Shown: piece by piece, positions 8,629-17,268 of the stretch
Numbering within the stretch: position 1 is the stretch's first letter
How the letters are laid out: each line of letters begins with the position of its first letter
Origin: MWBF01 sp040772005
Lineage (GTDB): Bacteria; Chloroflexota; Anaerolineae; CG2-30-64-16
Reading direction: 5' to 3'
Length of the DNA: 64,000 bases
NCBI GenBank assembly: GCA_040772005.1
Contig: JAXGYZ010000005.1
Location: 62,001-126,000, forward strand
The notes under the pieces: generated by a model
What the model was told of the DNA's origin: nothing
Database searches by the model: none
The model's input: only the letters and a program-made list of their open reading frames with translations
Translations under genes and position numbers: made by a program

Positions 8629-11600
8629 TCAAGGCGTCCAGGTCAGCGTCGGGTCGCTGGATGTCTTGGTGTAGTTGCCGCCCATCAGCGTCAGGTCGAG
8701 GATATCCATCTTGCCGTCCTCGTTGACATCCGACGTGCCGCCCGTGCCGCAGGCCGCGGGCGTAAGGCCGTAGGCGCCGCCGATGCAGCCCGCATCACCG
8801 GAGTCGATCACATTGTCGTTGGTTGCATCCCCGCCCAGTAAGACCACGGTCGTCACGCTCTCCAACGGCCGCGTCGCGAGCTGCTTGCTGTGCTGCCAAG
8901 CGGTCGGTAGATCCTCTGAGGGCAGGTACTTGGCGACGGCGGTCGTCGGCAGGTACAGCGCGCGATCGACCTGGAAGTAGTAGGTCTGGCCGATCACCAG
9001 TTGCCACAGGCTTACGTAGGCGGTGGTGTACTTGCCGCTGGAGGCCGTGGTGCCGCTGGCGTAGACGGTCGCCCCGGACGTTGCGGCCTGGTTGTAGACG
9101 TCGAAGACTGCGCCGCTATCGTTCGCGCGGCCCTGCAGGTCCACGAAGCCGGTGTAGTTGGCGAGACCGTCGATGGTGATCTCGCCGTCGTTGACGTCCG
9201 TGATGTCGCGGTCAGTCGTGCTAGGCGCATCGAACCCGGCATTGTTGACGAACACCTTGATGCCGCCCAGCGCCCCCGAGTTTGTGTCGGCCGGCAGATG
9301 GGCGATATCGAACAGCGCGGTCCACGGGCCGGGGCCCGCCGGGCCCGCGTTGGCGGTGAAGTTGAACGTGGCGATCGCGCCGCCATCCCACTCCGGCCCG
9401 CTGAGCAGGTTGCACACATAGGCCACCGTTCCGGCCGGCTGCGGCAGCAGCTCAGCACAGGCGCCGGCCCACGGGGCCTGGAGCGTCTTGGTGTTCAGAG
9501 TCAGCTTGCCTGTGTCGTAGGTGAACTTGAAGCCCAGGCCGTACAGGTTCTCGGCCTCGGCCATCAGGGTCACATCGAACGCGTTGGTTTCGTTGACGTG
9601 GCGGGCGTACTGGTCGTCCGCCACAGTCGGGTCGACGTCGAAGTAGAGCTCGCTGAAGGTCCAGGGGTCCGCATCGACGTTCGGCATCGCTGCCGGCGCG
9701 GCCTTCGTGCCCCACGAGTTGTACTCGGCGTTCAGCGTGACTGCGCTGGTGATGCCGACACCGTTGGCCTTGAACAGGTTGCCCTGCACTGTGACGATGC
9801 CGGTCAGCGCTGCGCCGGTGTTCACCTGCAGGCCCGCGTCCGTGTTCAGGTGCATCCAGTTGTTGACGACCTTGAGCGATTCGTGGCTGCCTGCGACTTC
9901 GACACCGGCGGCCCAGTTCTTGATCTCCGTGTCCTGGAGGATGAAGTTGTCGGCCCCATCCGTCACCAGGACGCCTGCGCTGCCGTCCGTGTTGCCCGTG
10001 CCGTCGAGGATGCCGTTCTGCAGCGTGACATCGTCACCGACGATGGTGAAGGCCGGCGTGCCATGACCCACGGTCGCGCCGCCCAGGTCGATGGTGACGC
10101 CGTTCGCCGTCACGATGACGCCGCCGGGATACGCGCTCAACGGATACGTGACTGTGGTTCCGGGAGCTGCGCAGTTGATGACGGCCATCTGTTGGGCCGC
10201 ACTGTCTCCGACATTGATCGCCGTCGCGTTGGCAGTCAGCGAGAACGAGCCGGTCGCGTCACCCCACCAGGGCGTGAAGTCGACCAGGCCGCTCACCTGC
10301 GACGCCGGGCTGCAGGCCGTGCCCCACCAGTTGTTCTCGGCATCGACGGTCGATGTGAGGCCGTCAACATACATGCTGTACTCGCAGTTGCTCGAAAGTG
10401 TGTTGTGGTGGACCTGGGCGGAGGCGAAAGTGCTGGTAGTGCAGTCAGTGCCAGTGCATTGCGCAACGGTGACGCCGTAACCCCAGTTTGTGATGGTGTT
10501 ATCGCTCACCGTTAGCGCGATACTGTCCGTCCCGTAATAGCCAGCATAGGCCTCCAGTCCATAGGAGGTCGGGGTGCAACTCCCAGTGAGCGTGTTCCCA
10601 GAGACGTTCGCTGTGAGGACGGCTTGCGGCATGACAGCCGCACTTGCGAGCTGCGAGCCTTCCAGCAACGGACTGGGCATGGCCTTAGGCGGATCTACCA
10701 CAACGATGCCTGAGAATACCGCGGTGCCAACCCCACTTTCAGAGGCAATCACTGTGTTGTTCGAGATGTTGCTGTTGCCTTTGTAGAGGTAAATGCCCAC
10801 TTGAGCATTTGTCACATCATTGTTGACCACATCGACGTCAGCATCATAGAGGAGCACACCGGAAGCCACCCAGTTGCTTGGCGTGTACGAAACCGCCGAG
10901 ACATCGTTGTTCGGCCCCACTGTGCCGATTGCGCCGTAGCTGACCTGGATCCCGTTTTGAGCGGTAATCGATGTCGGGCCATAGCCGGTCACCGCACTGT
11001 CATGGATGTTTACGGTCAGCCCAGCTCCGCCTAGTGCGGCACCGTTCTTCTGGAAATCGTGGATGTTGCATGCGCTGACTTCCAGCGTGCGCGGCGCGGC
11101 ATCCTCGTTGTACGCATATAGCGCAACGCCATGCTGCGAACCACTGAACGGCGTGTCACGCACATCCTTGATCTCGACGCCACTGACCTTCCCGCCGGCG
11201 TTGTGATAGCCGATGCCCTGGAAGCGGTAGTTGGCGTTGCCCTTGCCCGCGCCGTCTACGATCAGGTCTTGGATCGTCACGGCGTCTGCATCATGGACAT
11301 ACACCACGGGATAGTTGTTGGGCCCGCCCGCAACGCTGAAAGACTTCGTCAAAGTAGCGGGAGACTGTAGGACTGTGGTCGTTCCAGCCCCCTTCAGCGT
11401 CAGATCCTTGACGATCTCGACTTGTTCCACATACGTCCCCGCGGCCACGTTCACCGTGCCGCCCGTGCTCACCGTGTCGAGGCCCTTCTGGATCGTCAGG
11501 AATGGATCGAGCTGCTTGCCCGACCCCGAGTCGCTTCCGGTTGTGGCGACATAGCATTCGGTGCTGCATGGAGTCTCAAGCACAATGCTAATCGGCCAGA

Positions 11601-13602
11601 AACCGGGCCTGCCTGTCTTAGCCGGGTCGTCCGCGTATGTTGCGATCCAGGGTTCGAAGTCCACCGGGCCTTCAACCATTGACGCGATCACGCCTCCGGA
11701 CGTGGTGCCCCACCAGTTGTTCGTGGCATCGAGCGTGCTTGCCACGTCACCCTGGTGTCGGATGGCCTTCGCATCCGAGCGAACACCACCATTGATGAAG
11801 GCGTTGTTCCGGACGTGGATGGTCGAGGCGTCGATACCTGTGCCCGTTTCCGGTGGGCGGAGTCGCAGCCCGTGAATGGGCACCGTCGCACCGGCAACAT
11901 CGTTATAGCGAATCAGATTGTTCTCAATCGTTACATTTGTCGAAACGGCCGTGCCCCACTGGCCGCCCCAGAGCTGGAATGCATCGCCTCCGTAGGTGCT
12001 GTACGGGTACACGCGCTCAAATGTGTTGCCCGTGATGGACCCGCCGATCAGGCCCACCTGCAAAGGTGTGTACAGGTTGTCATGGAACCAGTTGTCCTTG
12101 ATGATGAGGTTGCCGCCCTGCCCGATGTTGATCGTATTGGAAGCGACACCTGCCGCGCCATCAAACTCGTTGCCTTCGATAACCCCATCGACGAGAGCGG
12201 AAGCGGTCCAGAAGATGCTGTCGCCTTCGGAGCTGAACTTGTTATAGGCAATGTTCATCCGGTCGAAAGGCCCACCACCCGTGTATAGGGTGTGATCGCC
12301 TTTGTCCAGGAATAGGTTGAAGTCCAGGAGCATATCGGTATGGCTGCCCCCGCCGAATTGGATCACTCCCGTTGTTTGGGCTCTTACGCCAATGTCAAAG
12401 ATGGAATTGGTCAGGTGGAACTGGTTGGCATTGGCATAAGTGTCAATGATCCGACCTCCGGCCCCGGTGAACTTGAAGCCATCGATCGTGATATGGTCTG
12501 CCGAGGGATTCAGTGCGTAGGTGCTTGACAGGATCGACTCAGGGCCGCGGCTGCCAACGGTTTCTGTGGGATGAGTTCCAACAGCCGGATGGATCCCCGC
12601 ATTGGCACCACGCAAGGTGAGTGGCTTGGTGAGGCCAACATTTCCCGTATACGTCCCCGCGGCCACGTTCACCGTGCCGCCGGCGACCACGCGCGTAATC
12701 GCCGGTGCGATAGTCGAATAGGGATGGTAGCGGCCGCCGAGATCTGTCGTGTACGATGTTGCTGCATCGACGTACACCACCGAGAGCACCGCCGGACTGA
12801 CGCGCTGGTCTTCGATGACCGCGCCGTTGTTGGCATTGCTCATCGCCACGATATCAGGATAGGGACCCGCTCCCACGTTGGAGAGGATCGCAATGTCGTA
12901 TACGTTGGCATCTGCACCTGTGCCCCACGTATTGCCGGTGAAGGTCAGATCCCCGCCTTCAAGCACCCAACCTTTGGTCCGGTAGGTGTGGTTGTTCTGG
13001 ACCGTGCCGGTATGCAAGCCGCTGATGTAGGCCGGTTGGCGCAGGTCATAGATGGTGTTGCCTTCGATGTTCAACCCGCTGAACGCCCCGGCATTGATCA
13101 CCATCGCGCGGCTGACCTCGCCGTCACCGATGACAAACTGGCCGTGGATGGTATTGTTCTTGATGGTGATGTTGCTGTTGCGGATACGGATGATATTCTG
13201 TTCGCCGGTTTTGTCGGTCTTCTGGATTTCGAAATCCTGCAGAGTCACACCTGCCGCAGAGATATCGAACCGGTCGCCGGTTCCCGACACCTGGACGATC
13301 GTCGCACCTGCGCCCGCGCCATCCAGGGTGATGCCATCCTTGTTGACGTTCACCACGGAGGAGAGCACGTAGGTCCCCGCCGCGACGTTGATTGTGTCTC
13401 CGGCACTGGCCGCGCCAACCGCGGCTTCGATCGTCTTGCACTGGAATGTAGGCGAAACGCAGCCCGTATCATCGACAAAATCATCGTCAACAGTCCAGAT
13501 GTTTGCCGCAAACGCGCCCGGCGCGACGGCCAGCGCCAGGGCGCACAACAACACGGCCAGGCTGACGAGCCGTGTCCAGGGGGAGAGAGATAGACGCTGC
13601 AT
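8629..13602 (-). CDS. Giant secreted beta-helix protein with C-terminal dockerin (dockerin protein 1)
   Basis: A 1657-residue protein. The ATG at 13602 has an AAGGAGC site 6-7 nt upstream and starts a clear signal peptide (MQRLSLSPWTRLVSL and a hydrophobic core ending AFA). A longer reading frame upstream has no such support. Most of the protein is parallel beta-helix with several fresh starts (TIEAAVGAASAGDTINVAAGTY; ITRVVAGGTVNVAAGTY; IQKGLDTVSTGGTVNVAAGTY), so probably three or more helices. ENNWWGT motifs recur at turns. The C-terminal third repeats the layout of dockerin protein 2: cohesin-like sandwich, carboxypeptidase-regulatory-like segment, then dockerin (about 1590-1657, GDATNDNVIDSGDAG and DVNEDGKMDILDLTLMGGNY) with an inter-loop Cys pair. 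It is probably the first gene of the cohesin-dockerin transcript. Confidence 0.82.
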   Translation of the reverse strand: MQRLSLSPWTRLVSLAVLLCALALAVAPGAFAANIWTVDDDFVDDTGCVSPTFQCKTIEAAVGAASAGDTINVAAGTYVLSSVVNVNKDGITLDGAGAGATIVQVSGTGDRFDISAAGVTLQDFEIQKTDKTGEQNIIRIRNSNITIKNNTIHGQFVIGDGEVSRAMVINAGAFSGLNIEGNTIYDLRQPAYISGLHTGTVQNNHTYRTKGWVLEGGDLTFTGNTWGTGADANVYDIAILSNVGAGPYPDIVAMSNANNGAVIEDQRVSPAVLSVVYVDAATSYTTDLGGRYHPYSTIAPAITRVVAGGTVNVAAGTYTGNVGLTKPLTLRGANAGIHPAVGTHPTETVGSRGPESILSSTYALNPSADHITIDGFKFTGAGGRIIDTYANANQFHLTNSIFDIGVRAQTTGVIQFGGGSHTDMLLDFNLFLDKGDHTLYTGGGPFDRMNIAYNKFSSEGDSIFWTASALVDGVIEGNEFDGAAGVASNTINIGQGGNLIIKDNWFHDNLYTPLQVGLIGGSITGNTFERVYPYSTYGGDAFQLWGGQWGTAVSTNVTIENNLIRYNDVAGATVPIHGLRLRPPETGTGIDASTIHVRNNAFINGGVRSDAKAIRHQGDVASTLDATNNWWGTTSGGVIASMVEGPVDFEPWIATYADDPAKTGRPGFWPISIVLETPCSTECYVATTGSDSGSGKQLDPFLTIQKGLDTVSTGGTVNVAAGTYVEQVEIVKDLTLKGAGTTTVLQSPATLTKSFSVAGGPNNYPVVYVHDADAVTIQDLIVDGAGKGNANYRFQGIGYHNAGGKVSGVEIKDVRDTPFSGSQHGVALYAYNEDAAPRTLEVSACNIHDFQKNGAALGGAGLTVNIHDSAVTGYGPTSITAQNGIQVSYGAIGTVGPNNDVSAVSYTPSNWVASGVLLYDADVDVVNNDVTNAQVGIYLYKGNSNISNNTVIASESGVGTAVFSGIVVVDPPKAMPSPLLEGSQLASAAVMPQAVLTANVSGNTLTGSCTPTSYGLEAYAGYYGTDSIALTVSDNTITNWGYGVTVAQCTGTDCTTSTFASAQVHHNTLSSNCEYSMYVDGLTSTVDAENNWWGTACSPASQVSGLVDFTPWWGDATGSFSLTANATAINVGDSAAQQMAVINCAAPGTTVTYPLSAYPGGVIVTANGVTIDLGGATVGHGTPAFTIVGDDVTLQNGILDGTGNTDGSAGVLVTDGADNFILQDTEIKNWAAGVEVAGSHESLKVVNNWMHLNTDAGLQVNTGAALTGIVTVQGNLFKANGVGITSAVTLNAEYNSWGTKAAPAAMPNVDADPWTFSELYFDVDPTVADDQYARHVNETNAFDVTLMAEAENLYGLGFKFTYDTGKLTLNTKTLQAPWAGACAELLPQPAGTVAYVCNLLSGPEWDGGAIATFNFTANAGPAGPGPWTALFDIAHLPADTNSGALGGIKVFVNNAGFDAPSTTDRDITDVNDGEITIDGLANYTGFVDLQGRANDSGAVFDVYNQAATSGATVYASGTTASSGKYTTAYVSLWQLVIGQTYYFQVDRALYLPTTAVAKYLPSEDLPTAWQHSKQLATRPLESVTTVVLLGGDATNDNVIDSGDAGCIGGAYGLTPAACGTGGTSDVNEDGKMDILDLTLMGGNYTKTSSDPTLTWTP

Positions 13603-14072
13603 ACAAACGCTCCTTGGGAATGGGTGGGAACTGTGTAACGTCCGCGCGCGGGCCGCGCGAAACGTGGGCAGGCAATGGCAAGGCATGTCCGCAAGCTTGG
13701 GTTGCACAGAACTGGAACCCAGGTTGATCGTGCTGTCCTTTCAGGTGCGCTGGCTGACCGGGCACAGTCAGGCTATCGCTAAGGGCCGTCGCGCGAGGGT
13801 GCTGCGACGGACTGACCCACGAGAAGCCGGTGGCTGAGGACCTCTCCAGGGTGTCATGCAGATGGGCCGCCAATGCAATTTGAGGAGCCAAAGGTATCAA
13901 TTTGCAGTGGCATTATCTGATTCAAGTGATATTGTCACAAGTGCCATGTGATTATATCGATGTGCGGTGAGGATGCATAGTGCCATGTTTCCTAAATATC
14001 GCCAAGCGAAAGTACCTGCGTGGGTACATTCGTCCCGCTCCGGCGACCGTGCCTGTTTGCCAACGGCGGAGA
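13603..14072. other. 470-bp leader and promoter region of the cohesin-dockerin block
   Basis: No gene was recognised here. The right half (about 13870-13990) is markedly AT-rich and holds a candidate promoter pointing at dockerin protein 1 (13912-13940), implying a leader of about 300 nt. A short palindrome (gtga, 5 nt, tcac) overlaps the -35 region and could be an operator for the neighbouring response regulator; this is inference only. Confidence 0.5.
13912..13940 (-). promoter_or_regulatory. Candidate sigma70-type promoter for dockerin protein 1
   Basis: On the minus strand, TTGTGA (13935-13940) is followed after 17 nt by GATAAT (13912-13917). It sits in the only AT-rich stretch upstream of the block. 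Confidence 0.45.
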
Positions 14073-14729
14073 TCAGTTCTGCGTGGGGATGAGATTGCGG
14101 CGCATTGCCACCATCACTGCCTCAGCCCGGTTGATCACGCCGAGTTTCTGGTAGAGAATGGAGAGCGTATTCTTGATGGTCTGCTCGGAGAGGCCGAGCA
14201 GCGCGCCGATTTCTCGATTGCTATGACCTTCACTCAGGTAGCGGAGGATAGTGAGATCACGCGCGGTCAGGTCGTTGGCAAGTGAAGGCTTTGCCTCGGT
14301 CAGCAATTTCCGATACTCGGAGAGCACCTGCTGGGCGACCAGTGGATCGATCGCGACGCCTCCGGCGGCTACGCTATGGATGGCTTGCAGAAAGTCGGCG
14401 GCCCGGCTTTGCTTGTGGACATACCCGACCGCCCCAGCCTGTACGGCGGCTGCAATCGACGTATCATCATTGTGCACTGTTAGTGTGATAATCCTGGCCC
14501 GCGGCTGCGCAGCCAACACCTCGCGCATGAGCGTCACGCCATCGATTCCGGAGAGGTTGAGATCCAGGAGGATGATATCGGGGTTCAGATGTTGTACCAG
14601 AGCAGCGTTGCTGAAAGCAACGCCATCATGTCTGATCAGTTCCAGATCATCCTGATTTTCGATAATAGCAGCCAGGCCGTCATGGAACAGATTGAGATCA
14701 GTCATCAACAGAATGCGAGTTTTAGCCAT
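14073..14729 (-). CDS. NarL/FixJ-type response regulator
   Basis: A 218-residue two-component regulator. The receiver domain (about 5-120) has phosphoacceptor D56 in DIILLDLNLSG, conserved Thr83 (IITLTVH) and Lys106 (YVHKQS). The usual acidic pair near the N-terminus is reduced: ILLMTDLN where families have VDDH, so one Asp is a Thr. The LuxR-type helix-turn-helix is at about 153-210 (LTARDLTILRYLSEGHSNREIGALLGLSEQTIKN). No histidine kinase is adjacent. Its position directly upstream of the cohesin-dockerin block, inside the bracketing inverted repeats, makes that block the likeliest target; this is inference. Confidence 0.9.
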   Translation of the reverse strand: MAKTRILLMTDLNLFHDGLAAIIENQDDLELIRHDGVAFSNAALVQHLNPDIILLDLNLSGIDGVTLMREVLAAQPRARIITLTVHNDDTSIAAAVQAGAVGYVHKQSRAADFLQAIHSVAAGGVAIDPLVAQQVLSEYRKLLTEAKPSLANDLTARDLTILRYLSEGHSNREIGALLGLSEQTIKNTLSILYQKLGVINRAEAVMVAMRRNLIPTQN

Positions 14730-14952
14730 AACTGCGGACTGCTGCTCCCGATGGGTGATGTTGCATCGCTAATCGAAAATTGTACCGCTATCATAGCAGA
14801 GAAAGGTTTTTTGGGGAAGTCCAGGTGGTACCATGAAGGATAGTACTTTCGGTTAGAGGCTTGTGGTACTATTGAATATGGCGTTCGCAGTATTAGCCTG
14901 CTTGGGACGGGGTACGGGTTATGGGCGCGTCAGAATCATCTGCACCCATGAG

Positions 14953-14987
14953 GCTGGGCGACAGGTGTCCGTCACCTGCCGCCCAGC
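14953..14987. repeat. 15-bp-stem hairpin downstream of cysE
   Basis: gctgggcgacaggtg and cacctgccgcccagc pair with one mismatch around a 5-nt loop. It could terminate cysE transcription, but no T-run follows on the minus strand. Confidence 0.55.
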
Positions 14988-14991
14988 GTGC

Positions 14992-15094
14992 GTTTGCTAA
15001 GGGCTCGTAAAAGAACAAGTTCCGCCGCTGGCACGGTAGGCTCAACTCCGTTGAGCACGACCGGCCAGAGCAGGAAGTAATACTTCTACAGGCC
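14992..15094 (+). repeat. About 100-bp imperfect palindrome, copy 2
   Basis: This is the reverse complement of 358-459 at about 93% identity. It abuts the cysE stop codon (15095-15097). Together the two copies bracket the cohesin-dockerin block plus its regulator. Confidence 0.85.
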
Positions 15095-15793
15095 TCAAAT
15101 ATGGCTGCCGCCGCTCTCCACCCAGGCATCCGCGGTCTGATGATCATCATCCAGCCGCATGTGTTGCAGCGTATGTTCCAGGGCAACCAGCCGCGCGGTC
15201 AGGTGGCGCAGGGTTTCGGCGTTGGGGTCGGGCAGGCGATTGTGGGCCAGGTCCTCGTGCTCACCCTCGGCCAGCTCGCCGTTGCGGCTCTTAATCCGGC
15301 CGGGGATGCCCACCACGACGGAGCCGGACGGCACGTCCTTGACGACGACCGAGTTGGCGCCGATGCGGCTGTGCGCGCCGATGCGGATCGGCCCGAGCAC
15401 CTGCGCACCCGCGCCGATCACGACGTGGTCTTCCAGCGTCGGATGGCGCTTGACCTTCTCCCAACTCACCCCGCCGAGCGTGACGTTATGATAGAGCGTG
15501 ACATTGGCCCCGATTTCCGCGGTTTCTCCGATGACCGTGCCCATGCCGTGATCGATAAAGAAGCCGGGCCCGATCTGCGCACCAGGATGAATCTCGATGC
15601 CGGTGAAGAAGCGCGAGACGTTGCTCACGAGCCGCGCCAGCCACTTCAGGTCGTTGCGCCAGAACGCGTGCGCCACGCGGTGCAGCCAGACTGCATGCAG
15701 GCCGGGGTAGAGGAACAAGACTTCCCAGACGCTGCGCGCGGCGGGATCGCGGTCGAAGATGGCCTGGATGTCGCGCCGGATGCTCTTAAGCAT
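15095..15793 (-). CDS. cysE: Serine O-acetyltransferase
   Basis: A 232-residue enzyme that acetylates L-serine with acetyl-CoA, the first step of cysteine synthesis. The N-terminal helical part (MLKSIRRDIQAIFDRDPAARS) leads into the left-handed beta-helix of hexapeptide repeats (about 65-165: IEIHPGAQIGPGFFIDHGMGTVIGE, then GANVTLYHNVTLGG and GAGAQVLGPIRIGAHSRIGANSVV). The catalytic-site His of FIDHGMG and the substrate-binding segment are intact. A C-terminal tail of about 50 residues follows IPGRI. The ATG at 15793 has AAGGGAGC 7 nt upstream; the frame stays open further upstream but overlaps cysK. It follows cysK on the same strand with a 76-bp gap holding a palindrome. Confidence 0.95.
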   Translation of the reverse strand: MLKSIRRDIQAIFDRDPAARSVWEVLFLYPGLHAVWLHRVAHAFWRNDLKWLARLVSNVSRFFTGIEIHPGAQIGPGFFIDHGMGTVIGETAEIGANVTLYHNVTLGGVSWEKVKRHPTLEDHVVIGAGAQVLGPIRIGAHSRIGANSVVVKDVPSGSVVVGIPGRIKSRNGELAEGEHEDLAHNRLPDPNAETLRHLTARLVALEHTLQHMRLDDDHQTADAWVESGGSHI

Positions 15794-15811
15794 AGTCAAT
15801 GCTCCCTTGGA

Positions 15812-15852
15812 AGTCTCAGTAGGACGGGTTGCCAACCCGTCGTACTGAGACT
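15812..15852. repeat. Palindromic repeat between cysK and cysE
   Basis: A 19-bp stem with one mismatch around a gcc loop. Its core (gtaggacgggtt and complement) recurs with one difference at 63466-63492, so it belongs to a dispersed palindrome family. It may act as a terminator or RNA-stabilising hairpin inside the cysK-cysE transcript. Confidence 0.7.
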
Positions 15853-15869
15853 GCGTATGCCCGCTGTGC

Positions 15870-16823
15870 TTAGTCCGCCAGGTCCGCGAACAGCGCGGTG
15901 CTGAGATACCGCTCACCGTTCGACGGGATGACGACCACAATGGTCTTGCCCTGGTTCTCCGGCTGAAACGCGACGTGCAGCGCCGCGTGGATGGCCGCGC
16001 CGGAGCTGATGCCCACCAGGATGCCCTCTTCCCGCGGCATCCGCCGGGCCATCGCAAAGGCCTCTTCATTCGTGACCTGGATGATGTTATCCACAAGGGC
16101 GGTGTCCATGACGCCGGGCACGAACCCCGCGCCGATGCCCTGAATCTTGTGCGGGCCCGGCTTGCCGCCGGACAGCACGGGCGAGTCCGCCGGTTCGACC
16201 GCAATGACCTGCAGGTCGGGCAGCCGCGGCTTGAGCACCTGCGCTACGCCCGTGATGGTGCCGCCGGTGCCGACTCCGCCGACGAAGAAGTCGAGCTGGC
16301 CGGCGGTGTCGCGCCAGATTTCCTCCGCGGTCGTGCGCCGGTGGACCTCCGGGTTGGCCGGGTTCTCGAACTGCTGCGGGATGAAGTAGTTGGGGTCCTG
16401 CGCAGCCATCTCGGTTGCCACCCGGATCGCCCCGCGCATGCCCTCGCTGCCGGGAGTCAGGATGAGCTGTGCGCCGTACGCGCGCAGCAGCTTGCGCCGC
16501 TCCAGGCTGGCGGTTTCGGGCATGATGAGCGTGCAGCGATAGCCCTTCGCAGCCGCGACCATCGCCAGGCCGATGCCGGTGTTCCCGCTGGTCGGCTCAA
16601 GGATAATCGTGTCCGGGCCCAGCTTGCCGGCGGCCTCCGCGGCCTCGATCATGCTTAGGCCGATGCGGTCCTTGACGCTGCCGCCCGGGTTCTGGAATTC
16701 CAGCTTCGCCAGCACTTCGGCATACGCGCCGCGGGTCACGTTGCGCAGGCGGACGAGCGGCGTATTGCCGATCAGTTCGGTGACGCTATCGGCGATGCGG
16801 GGAGAAATCTCGCTTTTTGACAT
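15870..16823 (-). CDS. cysK: Cysteine synthase (O-acetylserine sulfhydrylase)
   Basis: A 317-residue PLP enzyme of normal family length that makes cysteine from O-acetylserine and sulfide. The PLP lysine is K51 in NPGGSVKDR. The substrate loop TSGNTGIGLA, the phosphate-binding GTGGTITG and the C-terminal ISSGAAIHAAL with IPSNGERYLST are all intact. The ATG at 16823 is preceded by AGGAGC. cysE follows on the same strand, so both steps of the pathway are probably co-transcribed from the promoter at 17169-17197. The mRNA leader of about 340 nt contains a terminator-like hairpin just before the gene. Confidence 0.96.
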   Translation of the reverse strand: MSKSEISPRIADSVTELIGNTPLVRLRNVTRGAYAEVLAKLEFQNPGGSVKDRIGLSMIEAAEAAGKLGPDTIILEPTSGNTGIGLAMVAAAKGYRCTLIMPETASLERRKLLRAYGAQLILTPGSEGMRGAIRVATEMAAQDPNYFIPQQFENPANPEVHRRTTAEEIWRDTAGQLDFFVGGVGTGGTITGVAQVLKPRLPDLQVIAVEPADSPVLSGGKPGPHKIQGIGAGFVPGVMDTALVDNIIQVTNEEAFAMARRMPREEGILVGISSGAAIHAALHVAFQPENQGKTIVVVIPSNGERYLSTALFADLAD

Positions 16824-16863
16824 GGTATCGACTGCTCCTATCCTCGTTATGATGATGACAAAT

Positions 16864-16904
16864 AAAAAAGGCTCATCGGGCTGCGAACAGCCAGGCGATG
16901 AGCC
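16864..16904 (-). terminator. Intrinsic terminator/attenuator in the cysK leader
   Basis: On the minus strand, a 9-bp stem plus a further 5-bp stem is capped by a ttcg tetraloop and followed by six T residues (16864-16869). It lies about 40 nt upstream of the cysK ATG in the sense direction, so it would terminate cysK transcription unless antiterminated. There is no gene between the predicted promoter and this hairpin. Confidence 0.75.
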
Positions 16905-16914
16905 TCGGTGGTGC

Positions 16915-17020
16915 TACTGGAAGCTGGAAGCTGGTTGCTGGAAGCTGGCATCCGATAGATTATGTCCCCATCGTCGGCTGTCCAGTTTTGTCGGGCTTCA
17001 GTTATCTAGCTTCTAGCTTC
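16915..17020. repeat. Spaced inverted array of ggaagctgg units
   Basis: The left arm has three ctggaagctgg-type units and the right arm has agcttctagcttcc. The same unit family occurs at 52072-52103 and, in frame, inside the terminase gene at 57530-57670. Confidence 0.7.
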
Positions 17021-17168
17021 CGTCTGTTGCGCGTCCCATCGCCGCGTGCTATCCTCAGCGAGCGTGGGCTGGCGCCTTGCCAGTTCACGCCCGCTCAAAA
17101 CACGAGCACGCGCGCGCGATGGTTTCAACCGTGTGTAACAACATCCGAATCAACCTTTTACCTGCGCC

Positions 17169-17197
17169 AGTGTAACGTATGTGACTCTGGCCGTCAA
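17169..17197 (-). promoter_or_regulatory. Sigma70-type promoter for cysK-cysE
   Basis: On the minus strand, TTGACG (17192-17197), a 17-nt spacer and TACACT (17169-17174). It predicts a leader of about 340 nt before cysK. Confidence 0.65.
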
Positions 17198-17211
17198 GTA
17201 AGCTTGCGCAC

Positions 17212-17250
17212 GTAACTGTTCATCGTTACAAACCGGGTTTGTGGGCTACG
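17212..17250. repeat. gtaactgttca / gggtttgtgggct repeat, short copy
   Basis: gtaac and gttac form a small hairpin, followed by aaaccgggtttgtgggct. Both halves recur, rearranged, in the larger inverted repeat at 25733-25841. Confidence 0.6.
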
Positions 17251-17268
17251 ATAGCACTTCTTCCTTCC

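Larger units (their letters stand above)
14730..15094. other. 365-bp intergenic region between cysE and the response regulator
   Basis: It holds an AT-rich upstream region for the response regulator (about 14740-14880, with TATGAT and TACAAT hexamers but no convincing -35), a hairpin (14953-14987) and the second copy of the 100-bp palindrome (14992-15094). No gene was recognised. Confidence 0.5.
16824..17268. other. 445-bp cysK leader region
   Basis: Read on the minus strand it holds, in order: a repeat with a 38-nt gtaactgttca core (17212-17250), a good promoter (17169-17197), a GC-rich stretch, a spaced inverted array of ggaagctgg units (16915-17020) and a terminator-like hairpin with T-run (16864-16904). 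No T-box, SAM or other known aptamer consensus was recognised. Confidence 0.6.

Noticed and set aside
4167..13602. Cellulosome or pectate-lyase enzymes
   Set aside because: Beta-helix repeats alone do not show lyase or hydrolase catalytic residues, and no glycoside hydrolase domain was recognised in the block.
16861..16920. T-box riboswitch suggested by ggtggtgctac next to the cysK leader hairpin
   Set aside because: The resemblance is on the strand opposite to cysK transcription, and stem I and the canonical T-box sequence are absent.
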